Below, one piece after another: positions 37,841 through 47,690 of a stretch of 64,000 nucleotides of DNA. The notes beneath the pieces are model-generated. The model was not told the DNA's origin, searched no databases, and saw nothing but the letters and a program-made list of their open reading frames with translations. Each line of letters opens with the position of its first letter. Within the stretch, counting starts at the first letter, position 1. The stretch is from the NCBI RefSeq assembly GCF_001468035.1, contig NZ_LNZA01000001.1, forward strand, positions 558,001 through 622,000, given 5' to 3'. A program made the position numbers and the translations under genes. Origin of the DNA: Legionella tucsonensis. Its GTDB lineage: Bacteria; Pseudomonadota; Gammaproteobacteria; Legionellales; Legionellaceae.

Positions 37841-39358
37841 ATGTCTGGAACCAAAATTGAAATTGGCACGGAACGATCTAAGACTCATCCACACTCCGAA
37901 GTTCTGGATGAAACGCTAACTTTAGAGTTACAAGAAAGGACTGTCGATAATCCAGCCAAAGGGAATTGTGGTTACTATGCCTTTGCAATTGGATTAATTA
38001 ATATTATTCAGCAAGAAGGAACTGGAGCAACTTTTGGGAAATGGGTTCATTTGGATCCTTCTATAATTGGTTATTATGATGCTATTTGCAATTTTGACTT
38101 TGACAAACCTAATAACGACTTACTCGAAGTATTGCAAAGATCATTAAGATTAATTACTTATAATGCGCAGGTTGAGGAGTTACGTTGGGCATGCACATCT
38201 GCCCAGAAAAAAAATGAATATAGAGCATTGGTAGCAACCAGCACTTATAAAAAATTTGCTGAAATGTATTATGGCACAAATGTAGACCCCCATTTTAACC
38301 AATTTGTTTCCTCTCCTGCCATTAAAACCGCTCTTGCTAAAATTGATCCTCATGTAATTAGACCTGGGCATGAGGCTCTAGTGCTAGCCCCATTATTTAT
38401 GTCGTTAATTTATGGTGAGGGAGCTCTAGAAACCATTAACGTACTGACCAAACCCAAATTGGACTCACCTGTAATTCAGGCATTGCAAAATATTACTCAA
38501 GATTTTGTTTGGGCGACTCACTTGGAGCTGGATTATTTAGCTAATGAATTTGAGGTTAATCTGCATGTACTGAAGAATGGGGTTAATCCTTATGAATTCC
38601 ATGACTTACCTTATCGAAATACAATTACCATAGATAATCAGTCCAATATTCATTGGACTACAAGGGTAATAATGGCAAAAAAAGTGTCAAAAACTTTAGC
38701 TCCAATAAGTCATTCTGAGTTTGGCTCAAGCAGTAAAAGAGCAGCGTTTGAAACCAGGACTCTTCCTAAAAAGCAACAAGTAAAAGATGAAGATACTGTT
38801 ACAAAAAAATTACCTATTCAAGAGCAATATTTTTCAAAAAGGGAAGTAGGTAAACAAAAGAAAACTCAGCCTGAAGTAATGAATTTAGAAAAGACGAATA
38901 CACAACTTCACTTCCTCAAAAAACAAACTCTTTTTAATCAAAGTGATGCGATACCTTTAACGTTAATGAGTTCAAAGACAGATCAAAAAGAATTAAATCG
39001 ATTAATTCATATAGTCCATCGTGCAGTAATAGCGTATTGTACTTATAGTGATGGAATTATTTTTTCACTTTTTCACAGACATGGTGAATCCGGTAGGATA
39101 AGAGCGAGTATGTTTGATGAGCAGTTTTCTTTAGTTGAAGACCTTGAGCAAGCCAAGAATATGTTAATGGATTTTCTAGAAGATAGTAAAAACGGCAATA
39201 CTCACCCCCATTCATTCAGAACTATGTTATTACAAGGGTTATTAGCTGCAAATGAGTCGCATAATAAAAAGGATTTAAAATATATTTCTAAAAACTATTT
39301 GACGCTTTTGGAGGAGTTTCGAGAGGAGTTAATTGCTGATGAACTGGTAATTGTTTAA
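37841..39358 (+). CDS. OTU-like cysteine protease candidate, probable effector
   Basis: This protein of about 505 residues carries KGNCGYYAFAIGL near the N-terminus (candidate nucleophile Cys43) and NIHWTTRV (candidate His271). Between them LDYLANEFEVNLHV resembles the OTU fold's helix-strand preceding the histidine. The C-terminal half, rich in Lys and Gln (residues about 310-360), has no recognised domain and a helical end. The start at 37841 was chosen because GGGGAG sits nine bases upstream; an in-frame codon at 37763 lacks a site. OTU enzymes remove ubiquitin and are known among Legionella effectors. Deubiquitinase activity is inference from the Cys/His pattern; an active-site Asp was not located. 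Confidence 0.7.
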   Translation: MSGTKIEIGTERSKTHPHSEVLDETLTLELQERTVDNPAKGNCGYYAFAIGLINIIQQEGTGATFGKWVHLDPSIIGYYDAICNFDFDKPNNDLLEVLQRSLRLITYNAQVEELRWACTSAQKKNEYRALVATSTYKKFAEMYYGTNVDPHFNQFVSSPAIKTALAKIDPHVIRPGHEALVLAPLFMSLIYGEGALETINVLTKPKLDSPVIQALQNITQDFVWATHLELDYLANEFEVNLHVLKNGVNPYEFHDLPYRNTITIDNQSNIHWTTRVIMAKKVSKTLAPISHSEFGSSSKRAAFETRTLPKKQQVKDEDTVTKKLPIQEQYFSKREVGKQKKTQPEVMNLEKTNTQLHFLKKQTLFNQSDAIPLTLMSSKTDQKELNRLIHIVHRAVIAYCTYSDGIIFSLFHRHGESGRIRASMFDEQFSLVEDLEQAKNMLMDFLEDSKNGNTHPHSFRTMLLQGLLAANESHNKKDLKYISKNYLTLLEEFREELIADELVIV

Positions 39359-39445
39359 GCCAGTTAAAATTACTTAGAAACTGTATTCACATTTATTTAA
39401 ACATACCTGAATTGTCAATACAACTAGGGAAATCCGAGTACATTT

Positions 39446-40096
39446 TTATTCATCTGAGTAGGTTCGTTTTCGACTTAATAAAGCAAGCAGAGGTGGTAAT
39501 ACGGAAATAAAAATGATGCCGTAAATTACTAAAGAGAAATTTTCTTTTACTAATGGAATTGAGCCAAGAAAATAGCCTAAGCTCAATAGACTGGCAATCC
39601 ATATTAAAGCACTGATCAAATTATACAACGAAAAATGGAAAATTCGCATTGTCCCTATACCTGCAACAAAAGGTGCAAAAGTACGTATGATTGGAAGAAA
39701 ACGCGCAAAAATTATCGTTTTACCTCCATGTTTTTCATAAAATGCATGAGTTTCCTGTAAGTGTTTTTTATTAAGCAGCCAGGATTTATCGGTAGAAAAA
39801 ATACGAGGGCCTAACAGTCGACCAACCAGGAAATTGATCTGGTTTCCCAAAACTGAGGCGAGAAAAAGCAACAACAGCAAAATTGAAATATTTAATGGAT
39901 TCCCAGGTTGTGCCGCGATACTACCTGCAGCAAAAAGTAAAGAGTCTCCTGGTAAAAAAGGCATCACAATAAGCCCTGTTTCGCAGAAAATCACTGCAAA
40001 TAAAAGCAAATAAGTCCAGAATCCATAAGTTGAAACAATGGTATTTAGATAAACATCAATATGAATAATATAATCAAAAATAGTGTTTAAAAGCAT
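39446..40096 (-). CDS. DedA-family membrane protein
   Basis: This 216-residue inner-membrane protein of the DedA/VTT family has the conserved FCETGLIVMPFLPGDSLLFAAGS (family E..PxPGD/E motif) near residue 37. FLVGRLLGP, the FYEKHGGKTIIFARFLPIIRTFAPFVAG block with its conserved arginines, and several hydrophobic helices follow. DedA proteins move or flip lipids such as undecaprenyl phosphate and support membrane potential. Single-gene transcription unit on the minus strand between the OTU-like and VOC genes. Confidence 0.9.
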   Translation of the reverse strand: MLLNTIFDYIIHIDVYLNTIVSTYGFWTYLLLFAVIFCETGLIVMPFLPGDSLLFAAGSIAAQPGNPLNISILLLLLFLASVLGNQINFLVGRLLGPRIFSTDKSWLLNKKHLQETHAFYEKHGGKTIIFARFLPIIRTFAPFVAGIGTMRIFHFSLYNLISALIWIASLLSLGYFLGSIPLVKENFSLVIYGIIFISVLPPLLALLSRKRTYSDE

Positions 40097-40280
40097 TTTA
40101 TATTGAAATTGAGTTAAATAAAGGTAAATATTCTTACATACTTAGTTCTTAATTAATATAAATTTTATATCTTCAGCGTGCCTGCTTTTGCTATCTTTAT
40201 AAAATAGACCAATACAAGGAACACATATGACTCAGAAGAATGGAAGATGGGAAAACAAAAAACGATTAAGAAATTAAGTC

Positions 40281-40715
40281 ATGAATACTTTATTTCATCT
40301 TGCATTTCCGGTACATGATCTTGCCCTGGCAAAAGATTTTTATCACCATAAATTGGGTTTTTCATTAGGACGTGAATCTGAGCATGCATTGATTTTAGAG
40401 TTTGGCAATCATCAAATTGTGGCACATAAAGTTGATACAATTCTTCCTTTACAAGAAGGTATTTATCCAAGACATTTTGGCTTAATTTTTCTCGAGCGAC
40501 ATGAATTTGATGCCTTTTTAGCAAAAATTAAAAAGGAGCAAATTTCATTTGAGATTGCTCTAAAAACACGATTTAAAGACACTCGAATAGAACATCAATC
40601 CTTTTTTTTGAAGGATCCCAGTAATAATTTGTTGGAATTTAAATATTATCAATTTGGTTCAGCCATTTTTGGTGAAAAAGATTTTAAACGAATTGGTGAG
40701 TCATTCAAGGAATGA
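40281..40715 (+). CDS. VOC-family (glyoxalase/dioxygenase-like) protein
   Basis: This 144-residue protein has one vicinal-oxygen-chelate fold built from two beta-alpha-beta-beta-beta modules: FHLAFPVHDLALAKDFYHHKLGF at the start and SFFLKDPSNNLLEFKYYQF at the end (metal ligands His and Glu). It resembles the small VOC proteins annotated as glyoxalase or extradiol-dioxygenase-like. It ends 11 bases before the stop of the convergent YiiX-like gene. The substrate is unknown. Confidence 0.85.
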   Translation: MNTLFHLAFPVHDLALAKDFYHHKLGFSLGRESEHALILEFGNHQIVAHKVDTILPLQEGIYPRHFGLIFLERHEFDAFLAKIKKEQISFEIALKTRFKDTRIEHQSFFLKDPSNNLLEFKYYQFGSAIFGEKDFKRIGESFKE

Positions 40716-40725
40716 ATCAAGTTGG

Positions 40726-41172
40726 TCAGTGTAACGATACAATGTAACAACTCACGGCTATTGATAAAATGGTCAGAGCGGCAATTTTGAGTATTTCCTC
40801 CGTATCATAAGGATATCCAAGCAAATCAACTGCTTGTTTTGAGAGATTTGTATGAGAGTCCGTAGGAAAATCCTGATGACGAGCCAGCATTAACCTTCCA
40901 GGATATCCCTGACCACTTCCATTATAATTACGTACATAATTGCTTAAGGGAACGGTACGTACCCCAAGGGTTTCAACACTTTCCATAACCATGACTCGAC
41001 CAATGGCTTCCAGGCGTACAATAAATGCGACATGACTCCACACACTATTTGTTGCCCCTTTAATCATGGTAGACATTAAGGAGTTTCCTGAAGCAAATAG
41101 AAGATCTCCTGTTTTGATTGTACCTCTTATTTGTTCATAACCATTTACATCTACATGAGGAAAACCTTCCAT
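40726..41172 (-). CDS. YiiX-like NlpC/P60-type permuted papain-fold protein, shortened
   Basis: This protein of about 149 residues has the family opening GDLLFASGNSL and the catalytic-His block SHVAFIVR, then VMVMESVETLGVRTVPLSNYV. In permuted papain-fold proteins the histidine comes first and the nucleophile cysteine later, in a YxCSE-type segment. Here the frame ends at LSIAVSCYIVSLH without that motif. Normal members reach about 200 residues. The loss of the C-terminus beside the VOC gene suggests truncation. The start at 41172 has GGAAG at a good distance; the upstream ATG at 41250 lies inside an inverted repeat. It may be inactive. Confidence 0.6.
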   Translation of the reverse strand: MEGFPHVDVNGYEQIRGTIKTGDLLFASGNSLMSTMIKGATNSVWSHVAFIVRLEAIGRVMVMESVETLGVRTVPLSNYVRNYNGSGQGYPGRLMLARHQDFPTDSHTNLSKQAVDLLGYPYDTEEILKIAALTILSIAVSCYIVSLH

Positions 41173-41236
41173 AGCTACTTCCAGGATAAAGGAAAATAAT
41201 GGCAAATATAACCTTTGCTTCCAGCTTTTAAAAGTA

Positions 41237-41293
41237 GAGTCTGTCCCCATTTCTACTATCTTGACTACAAAATGGCGAAATGGGAACAGACTC
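41237..41293. repeat. MITE-like inverted repeat, copy 1
   Basis: Arms at 41237-41253 and 41277-41293 pair over 17 bases with one mismatch (GAGTCTGT...CCATTTC type). Just inside the left arm the sequence TACTATCTTG is shared with the copy at 43491. It lies in front of the membrane spermidine-synthase-like gene. No gene is encoded. Confidence 0.7.
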
Positions 41294-41351
41294 TAATCAG
41301 TCACAATAAGTTGAATAACCATTTCGGTAATCTTACAATGGATTTTTATGG

Positions 41352-43487
41352 GTGGAGTTTTCTAGCCAAGGATGGTTTGTGCGTTTTTTATTCCCTATCG
41401 GTTTGTTCTTAAGTGCTATTCTTTTATTTAGCATTCAACCTATGGTTGCTAAATCTTTATTGCCAGTTTATGGAGGGACGCCGGCAGTTTGGACCGTATG
41501 CATGCTTTTTTTTCAGGTTGTTTTGCTGTTTGCTTATGGCTATGCTGTGGTGCTTGGTTTTTTTAATAAACCGAGTGTATGGCGAGTGACACACATTGCA
41601 CTCGTTTTCTTGAGCTTTATTGCGTTACCTCTGGCATTTCAGCCCTTGATTCTTCATGAATCTCCTGAATGGAGTATTTTATCTAATTTATTTATACAAT
41701 TGGGATTGCCCTTACTTGTTATTGGTGCCTCAGCACCTTTATTGCAATTTGCGTACAGTCAGACTAAGGAAAAAGGCTATGCCGATCCTTATTTTTTGTA
41801 TGCAGCTTCTAACATGGGTAGTCTCTTGTCTTTATTACTCTATCCTTGGGTAATAGAACGTTTTATTGGGTTAAAAAATCAATTTTATTTATGGAACATA
41901 GGTTATGTAATCTATGTAGCTCTGTTGTTTTTTATTCTCATTGCTAATCGCTATCAACCGTTGGAAAAACAAAATGAAATAGCTGCATTCTGGCCTTGGG
42001 GGAAAATACTGTATTGGATTTTTTTAAGTTTTGTTCCGTGCAGTTTAATGCTGGGAGTGACTTTGTATATTACTACAGATATTGCAGCAACACCTTTATT
42101 TTGGGTATTGCCTTTGGCTTTGTATCTGCTTACTTTTGTGCTTGTATTCACTAACAAACCCTTGATTTCATTTTCATGGGTAGCACGAAATAGTGTATTT
42201 TTTCTCATTTTTCCGATTATTAGCTTTATTTTAAATGCAGGGCAAATAAAGGCTTGGCAAAATATCTTGTTTCATTTGTTGAGTTTCTTCATGTTAGCAT
42301 TGCTTTGTCATAGTCAGTTATTTTTAAGCAGGCCGAAACCACAGTCACTTACGTTATTTTATTTTTGCTTGGCTCTTGGGGGGGTGCTTGCAGGAGTGTT
42401 CAATGGAATTTTGGCTCCACGTTGGTTCAACCAGATTTATGAATATCCTATAGCAATCTTACTAAGTCTTTTTGCTTTGCCTCAATTGTCAAGAAATTAC
42501 GGTTGGTGGGTCCCTATGCTTGTGCTGATTCTTATGCTTCTTCATTACACTTTTCTCGGTATTCATTGGCCTGGAGGTTTTTCATCTTTTCAAGTGTGCG
42601 CTATCTTGGCATTAATTATTATCGTTGTTTGGCAAAAAAGTAAAACCAGTTTGATTTTATCTTTATCGATTTTATTTGGGTTTATTTTCTTTCCATTATT
42701 ACAAGATGATACAATTTTAGTGCAAGTACGTGATTTTTATGGGGTAAAAAAAGTAGTAGATAAACAAGGAATACATGTCCTAATCAATCAGTCTACTGTG
42801 CATGGCTTGCAAATTAGGGGGGAGACAAAACCTAATGGATTGACTACTTATTATGGGGTAAGTAAGACGGTGGTTGCCGTAATGCAACAAAAATGGAGTT
42901 CGTTGTCAGTAACAATCATTGGATTAGGCATTGGTACAATGCTCTGTCAATTTAGAAATGAAGATCAAGTGAATGTAGTTGAAATTGATAACCAGGTTAT
43001 TGATCTTGCAAAAAATCCGCAATTATTTAGCTACTTACGTGATTGTCCTCCGCGTGTGACCATTATGAGAAATGATGGAAGATTAGCTGCGGAACAATTA
43101 CCTGATCACTCACAAAATTTATTAGTTATAGATGCTTTCACTTCAGATGCAATTCCTACCCATTTATTAACTCTAGAGGCATTTACTCTATATAAACAGA
43201 AAATTACCGAAGATGGCGGCATACTGATTCATTTAAGTAATCGACATTTACAATTATTGCCGGTCGTCAATGCTGCTGGCAGGTCTTTGAAATTGATGGT
43301 GCTTTATGTAAATAATAAAGGTGTTCTGGCGCAGGGCCAGTTTAATTCAGAGTGGGCCTTTTTGACTTCTAATGCAAATCTGGCTTCGCAATTGATAAGA
43401 GGGACAAATTGGCAGTTTAATGAAAGTGGCGAACAATTCTTATGGACTGATGATTATTCTAACTTGATCCCATTATTCAAGTGGTAA
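41352..43487 (+). CDS. Fused membrane protein with C-terminal spermidine-synthase-like domain
   Basis: This 711-residue protein has an N-terminal half of about 12-13 hydrophobic helices (from FLFPIGLFLSAILLFSIQPM to FGFIFFPLLQ). A soluble spermidine-synthase-like domain follows from about 480, with NVVEIDNQVIDLAKN (the S-adenosyl group-binding acidic loop) and VIDAFTSDAIPTHLLTLEAF. Such fusions are widespread in proteobacteria; whether they transfer aminopropyl or other groups is not settled. The GTG at 41352 gives the longest frame. It is flanked on both sides by copies of the same inverted repeat. Confidence 0.85.
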   Translation: MEFSSQGWFVRFLFPIGLFLSAILLFSIQPMVAKSLLPVYGGTPAVWTVCMLFFQVVLLFAYGYAVVLGFFNKPSVWRVTHIALVFLSFIALPLAFQPLILHESPEWSILSNLFIQLGLPLLVIGASAPLLQFAYSQTKEKGYADPYFLYAASNMGSLLSLLLYPWVIERFIGLKNQFYLWNIGYVIYVALLFFILIANRYQPLEKQNEIAAFWPWGKILYWIFLSFVPCSLMLGVTLYITTDIAATPLFWVLPLALYLLTFVLVFTNKPLISFSWVARNSVFFLIFPIISFILNAGQIKAWQNILFHLLSFFMLALLCHSQLFLSRPKPQSLTLFYFCLALGGVLAGVFNGILAPRWFNQIYEYPIAILLSLFALPQLSRNYGWWVPMLVLILMLLHYTFLGIHWPGGFSSFQVCAILALIIIVVWQKSKTSLILSLSILFGFIFFPLLQDDTILVQVRDFYGVKKVVDKQGIHVLINQSTVHGLQIRGETKPNGLTTYYGVSKTVVAVMQQKWSSLSVTIIGLGIGTMLCQFRNEDQVNVVEIDNQVIDLAKNPQLFSYLRDCPPRVTIMRNDGRLAAEQLPDHSQNLLVIDAFTSDAIPTHLLTLEAFTLYKQKITEDGGILIHLSNRHLQLLPVVNAAGRSLKLMVLYVNNKGVLAQGQFNSEWAFLTSNANLASQLIRGTNWQFNESGEQFLWTDDYSNLIPLFKW

Positions 43488-43490
43488 TTA

Positions 43491-43615
43491 GGGTCTGTTT
43501 GCATTTCTACTATCTTGGCTAAAATCGTTTGATTTTCTGTGCTCCGATGCTTACATACTTCAGTGCTCGAAAATCAAACGATTTTGACTCAAGCTAGCGA
43601 AATGTAAACAGACTC
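43491..43615. repeat. MITE-like inverted repeat, copy 2, with inner cruciform
   Basis: Outer arms 43491-43507 and 43599-43615 match at 15 of 17 positions. An inner pair, 43521-43537 and 43569-43585, is a perfect 17-base inverted repeat. The first 28 bases resemble copy 1 at 41237. The right end touches the stop codon of parE, so the hairpin may also end that transcript. Confidence 0.75.
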
Positions 43616-45498
43616 TATATTTCGGCTAAGTTTCCTTTAGTCTCCAACCAGACTTTTCTGTCGCCTGCCCGTTTTTTATTTAACATCATATCCATAACAG
43701 CCTCAGCTCCTTCTTCATCATCCATGGTTAATTGAACCAGGCGTCTGGTATTTGGATCCATAGTGGTTTCACGTAATTGTATAGGATTCATTTCTCCTAA
43801 ACCTTTGAAGCGTTGAACGTTGGCTTTAGCTCGAGTTGTTTGTGCCAAGTGGTTGAGGATACGATTTTTTTCTTCATCATCCAGAGCATAATAAACCTCT
43901 TTGCCAGCATCAATTCGATAAAGTGGGGGCATAGCAACAAATACATGTCCTGCCTGAACCAGTGGTTTAAAATGGCGTAAAAATAAGGCACAAATCAACG
44001 TTGCAATGTGTGCGCCATCGGAATCTGCATCTGCGAGAATGCATAATTTACCGTATCGAAGTCCACTCAGATCAGAAGAACCGGGATCTACCCCGATCGC
44101 TACGGAAATATCATGAATTTCCTGAGATGCTAAGACCTGTGATGAATCCACTTCCCAGGAATTAAGAATCTTTCCACGCAAGGGCAAAATTGCTTGGAAG
44201 TCTTTATTACGTGCTTGCTTTGCTGATCCACCTGCTGAATCACCTTCTACTAAAAATAATTCAGCTTGGTTTAAGTCAGTGAGCAAGCAGTCAGCCAATT
44301 TACCTGGGAGAGCAGGTCCTTGACTTACTCGTTTGCGTGCTACTTGCTTGGCTTGTCTTAAGCGTTTTTGTGCACGATCTATTGCCAAAGAGGCAATCGT
44401 TTCACCTTGGTTGCGATGTTGATTGAGCCACAATGCAAAAGCATCTTTAACCACATTACTGACAAATGCTGAAATTTGGCGTGAACTTAAGCGCTCTTTA
44501 GTTTGGCCTGCGAATTGTGGTTCTTTCATTTTAACTGATAATACATACTGGCAAGGTTCCCACAGGTCATCTGCGGTAAGTTTCACTCCTCGAGGCAGTA
44601 AATTTCTTAGTTCACAAAATTCAGCCATGGCATCAAATAAACCGGACCGTAAACCGTTAACGTGGGTACCGCCCTGAACAGTTGGAATTAAATTCACATA
44701 ACTTTCATTAAAACCGCTGTTTGCCCCATTAGACCAAACCAAAGCCCAGTCAACAGTTGCTTCATCACTTTTGAATTCACCTGTAAAGGGTTCCTCAGGT
44801 AGGTAATCGCCATCAGGTAATGATTGGTTTAAATAATCAATAAGCCCTTGCTCATAGCACCAATGAATTTCTTCATTGCTTGCCTTATTGACAAAAGTCA
44901 TGGATAGGCCAGTGCAAAGCACAGCTTTGGCTCTAAGCACGTGAGTAAGATGTTTTACTGAAATACGTGTGGTATCAAAATACTTAGGATTGGGCCAAAA
45001 ACGGATAATTGTACCTGTATCCCTTTTTTTAGTAAGGCCTGCTTCATTTAATTCGCATAATTTATCGCCATTGGCGAACGACATTTGATAAATAATTCCG
45101 TTGCGTTTAATCGTGACATCAAGACGCTCGGAAAGGGCATTCACTACAGAAACACCTACTCCATGTAGTCCACCAGAAAAGCTGTAACTTTTATCAGAAA
45201 ACTTACCTCCGGCATGCAAGCGAGTCATAATGACTTCAACACCACTTAAGCCTAATTGTGGATGCAAATCCACTGGCATACCGCGACCATCATCCTCTAC
45301 TTCAATAGAGCCATCTTCATGAAGTGTGACGCGGATATTGCTTGCAAAGCCTGCTAATACTTCATCCACACTGTTATCAATCACCTCTTGGGCCAAATGG
45401 TTAGGGCGCATTGTATCGGTATACATGCCGGGGCGCCGTTGAACAGGTTCCAATCCACTTAAGACTTCAATTGCTTGGGCAGTATAGTTTTCTGACAT
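43615..45498 (-). CDS. parE: DNA topoisomerase IV subunit B (ParE)
   Basis: This is the ATPase and TOPRIM subunit of topoisomerase IV, which separates daughter chromosomes together with ParC. The start MSENYTAQAIEVL lies at 45498; an upstream TTG would add four residues. GHKL ATPase motifs are visible: EVIDNSVDEVLAG, DDGRGMPVD and FSGGLHGVGVSVVNALS. The TOPRIM domain has LVEGDSAGGSAKQARN and ILADADSDGAHI (DxD). The end, LPLYRIDAGKEVYYAL to WLETKGNLAEI, is typical of proteobacterial ParE. Length (about 627) is normal. It supports a chromosomal location. Confidence 0.97.
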   Translation of the reverse strand: MSENYTAQAIEVLSGLEPVQRRPGMYTDTMRPNHLAQEVIDNSVDEVLAGFASNIRVTLHEDGSIEVEDDGRGMPVDLHPQLGLSGVEVIMTRLHAGGKFSDKSYSFSGGLHGVGVSVVNALSERLDVTIKRNGIIYQMSFANGDKLCELNEAGLTKKRDTGTIIRFWPNPKYFDTTRISVKHLTHVLRAKAVLCTGLSMTFVNKASNEEIHWCYEQGLIDYLNQSLPDGDYLPEEPFTGEFKSDEATVDWALVWSNGANSGFNESYVNLIPTVQGGTHVNGLRSGLFDAMAEFCELRNLLPRGVKLTADDLWEPCQYVLSVKMKEPQFAGQTKERLSSRQISAFVSNVVKDAFALWLNQHRNQGETIASLAIDRAQKRLRQAKQVARKRVSQGPALPGKLADCLLTDLNQAELFLVEGDSAGGSAKQARNKDFQAILPLRGKILNSWEVDSSQVLASQEIHDISVAIGVDPGSSDLSGLRYGKLCILADADSDGAHIATLICALFLRHFKPLVQAGHVFVAMPPLYRIDAGKEVYYALDDEEKNRILNHLAQTTRAKANVQRFKGLGEMNPIQLRETTMDPNTRRLVQLTMDDEEGAEAVMDMMLNKKRAGDRKVWLETKGNLAEI

Positions 45499-45510
45499 GG
45501 TATTTCTCAA

Positions 45511-45875
45511 ATAAAAGTTAGGTTTATTTTACCATATATTATGATACAGTAGTGGAAAGACGAATATTCCTTTTGTAATCTATTATAAAGATCCCCTGCT
45601 CTGCAAGCGGAAGAAGATCAGAAGGTCGTCACTGCCCCCTGGATTTGAGGGGCTTTCTCACTGCCATTAAGTTAAGGAGTTTTGTCGTTTTCGCGTAGGG
45701 AATCCATCTCTGAGTTTGGTTTTGGTGTTCGATTAGAGTTGGATCGCAGCTATGCGGGGATGAAAATTTTACATAGGCATCAACTTAACTTAATGGCAAT
45801 GGGGCTTAGTCTAGGAAATGAATAAAAACGCTTTCTGGATTACGTATTGCTTAATTCAAGCGAAACAGAAAACAT
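45511..45875. other. Divergent intergenic region holding inverted repeat
   Basis: These 365 bases lie between parE and yejF, which are divergent. They contain the 137-base inverted-repeat unit at 45662-45798. Promoters for both genes are expected here but no consensus was pinned down. Confidence 0.45.
45662..45798. repeat. MITE-like unit with 15-base perfect inverted ends
   Basis: TGCCATTAAGTTAAG at 45662-45676 has an exact inverted copy at 45784-45798, enclosing 107 bases without a reading frame. This is the size and structure of a small non-autonomous IS derivative. The ends differ from the 41237/43491 repeat family. Confidence 0.6.
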
Positions 45876-47690
45876 ATGCAAAAAAATAGTGTTGAAATTC
45901 ATCAATTGTCCGTAGCTTTTCAAAATCACCATAAAACGATATCTGCTTTGGATAAGGTCAGTTTTAATTTACATCCTGGTGAAACTTTGGTTTTATTGGG
46001 AGAGTCTGGCTGTGGGAAATCCTTAACTTCTTTGGCGTTAATGCGTTTGTTACCAAAATCCGGTGTCTATGGGATTGATAGTTTAATTCATATGGATGGA
46101 CAAGACATTCTCGATTTACCGGAACAGATGATGCGGCAATTGAGAGGCCGCAAGATTGCAATGATTTTCCAAGAGCCAATGACGGCACTAAATCCGGTGA
46201 TGACTATAGGTGAACAGTTAACAGAAGCTTTGATAAAATGTAATTCCTTTACCAAACAGGAATTGCAAGAGGCATTATTATCCTTACTTTATGAGGTGGA
46301 AATGCCTCAGCCAGAGGTTAAAATCCATCAATATCCACATCAATTGTCCGGTGGACAGAAACAACGCGTGGTCATTGCTATGGCTTTGGCTTGTAAACCC
46401 GATATTTTAGTTGCTGATGAACCAACGACAGCTTTGGATGTTACAATCCAGGCGCAAATCCTTGCATTACTAAAAAAAGTACAAGTAAACCATCAGATGA
46501 GTTTACTGCTAATTACCCATGATCTGGGAGTACTTCGAGCTATGGCATCGCGAGTATGTGTGATGTATGCTGGGCAAGTGGTGGCGCAATCTTCTGTAGA
46601 TGATTTTTTTTCACGAATAAAGCAACATCCTTATGTGCAGCAGTTGTTGGCTTCTGTTCCTTCTTTCGCAAAACGTGAGGAACGATTGTCAGTAATTCGT
46701 GGATTTGTACCTGCTTTAGAGGAAATGCCTTCAGGTTGTCGTTTTCACCCGCGGTGTATGTATGCATTTGAGCGTTGTTCAGTAGAAGAGCCGCAATTAC
46801 AAGAACAAGATGGCCGATTGGTACGATGTCATTTATATCCTGATTTAGATGAATTACCTCCTTTGCAGAAAAATAAAATAGCCTGGAATGTTGCCGCCTC
46901 TGAAGCAAAAACAATACTCACAGTGAATGATTTATCTGTTGGTTTTGTCCAGAAACAAGGAGTATTTAGCCGTCATAAAGTTATATTTAAAGCGGTTGAT
47001 GGTCTTTCATTTCGTTTGCTGCAAGGAAAAACATTAGCTTTAGTAGGTGAGTCTGGATGTGGAAAAACTACGGCCAGTCGTGCTCTGTTACGTTTATTGC
47101 ATATTTCTGGAGGCGAAATACATTATAAAGAAAACGATGTACTGGCATTAAAGGGACGTTCATTAAGAGAGTACAGAAAAAAAGTACAAATTATTTTCCA
47201 AGATCCTTTTTCATCTATGAATCCACGAATGACGGTAGGTGAAATAATAGCCGAGGGCATGCATGCCCAAGGGATGAAGCGTTCCGTAATTAACATAAGG
47301 CAAAAGGAATTGTTAAACCAGGTCAACTTGCCTAGTAGTAGTTTGCAGCGTTATCCACATCAATTTTCTGGTGGCCAAAGACAACGAATTTGTATTGCGC
47401 GTGCTTTGGCAACAGGACCGGATGTTTTGATTTGTGATGAACCAACCAGTGCTTTAGATGTTTCTGTGCAGGCACAAATCCTCAATTTATTAAAGGAATT
47501 ACAGCAGGAAACGGGTATTTCTTATTTATTTATTACCCATAACATGGGCGTAGTCTCCTATATTGCTGATGAAGTATTAGTCATGAAGAATGGTGTAGCG
47601 GTTGAGTTTGGAAGTTGTAAATCTCTTTTTAAAAATCCTAAAGAAGTGTATACACAGCAGCTTTTAAATGCTGTTTTAGATGTTTTTTAA
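45876..47690 (+). CDS. yejF: Peptide ABC transporter ATP-binding protein, double ATPase (YejF-type)
   Basis: This 604-residue protein contains two complete ABC ATPase domains in tandem. The first has [16 protein letters not shown] and ADEPTTALD; the second has [16 protein letters not shown] and CDEPTSALD. Between them the segment [12 protein letters not shown] is the oligopeptide-transport C-terminal extension. In YejABEF this double ATPase powers import of peptides such as microcin C. The permease and binding-protein genes are not adjacent, so the transporter is split or encoded elsewhere. Confidence 0.9.
   Translation: MQKNSVEIHQLSVAFQNHHKTISALDKVSFNLHPGETLVLLGESGCGKSLTSLALMRLLPKSGVYGIDSLIHMDGQDILDLPEQMMRQLRGRKIAMIFQEPMTALNPVMTIGEQLTEALIKCNSFTKQELQEALLSLLYEVEMPQPEVKIHQYPHQLSGGQKQRVVIAMALACKPDILVADEPTTALDVTIQAQILALLKKVQVNHQMSLLLITHDLGVLRAMASRVCVMYAGQVVAQSSVDDFFSRIKQHPYVQQLLASVPSFAKREERLSVIRGFVPALEEMPSGCRFHPRCMYAFERCSVEEPQLQEQDGRLVRCHLYPDLDELPPLQKNKIAWNVAASEAKTILTVNDLSVGFVQKQGVFSRHKVIFKAVDGLSFRLLQGKTLALVGESGCGKTTASRALLRLLHISGGEIHYKENDVLALKGRSLREYRKKVQIIFQDPFSSMNPRMTVGEIIAEGMHAQGMKRSVINIRQKELLNQVNLPSSSLQRYPHQFSGGQRQRICIARALATGPDVLICDEPTSALDVSVQAQILNLLKELQQETGISYLFITHNMGVVSYIADEVLVMKNGVAVEFGSCKSLFKNPKEVYTQQLLNAVLDVF

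Noticed and set aside
43797-43991. 64-codon frame inside parE
   Set aside because: It is a shadow of parE on the same strand in another register.
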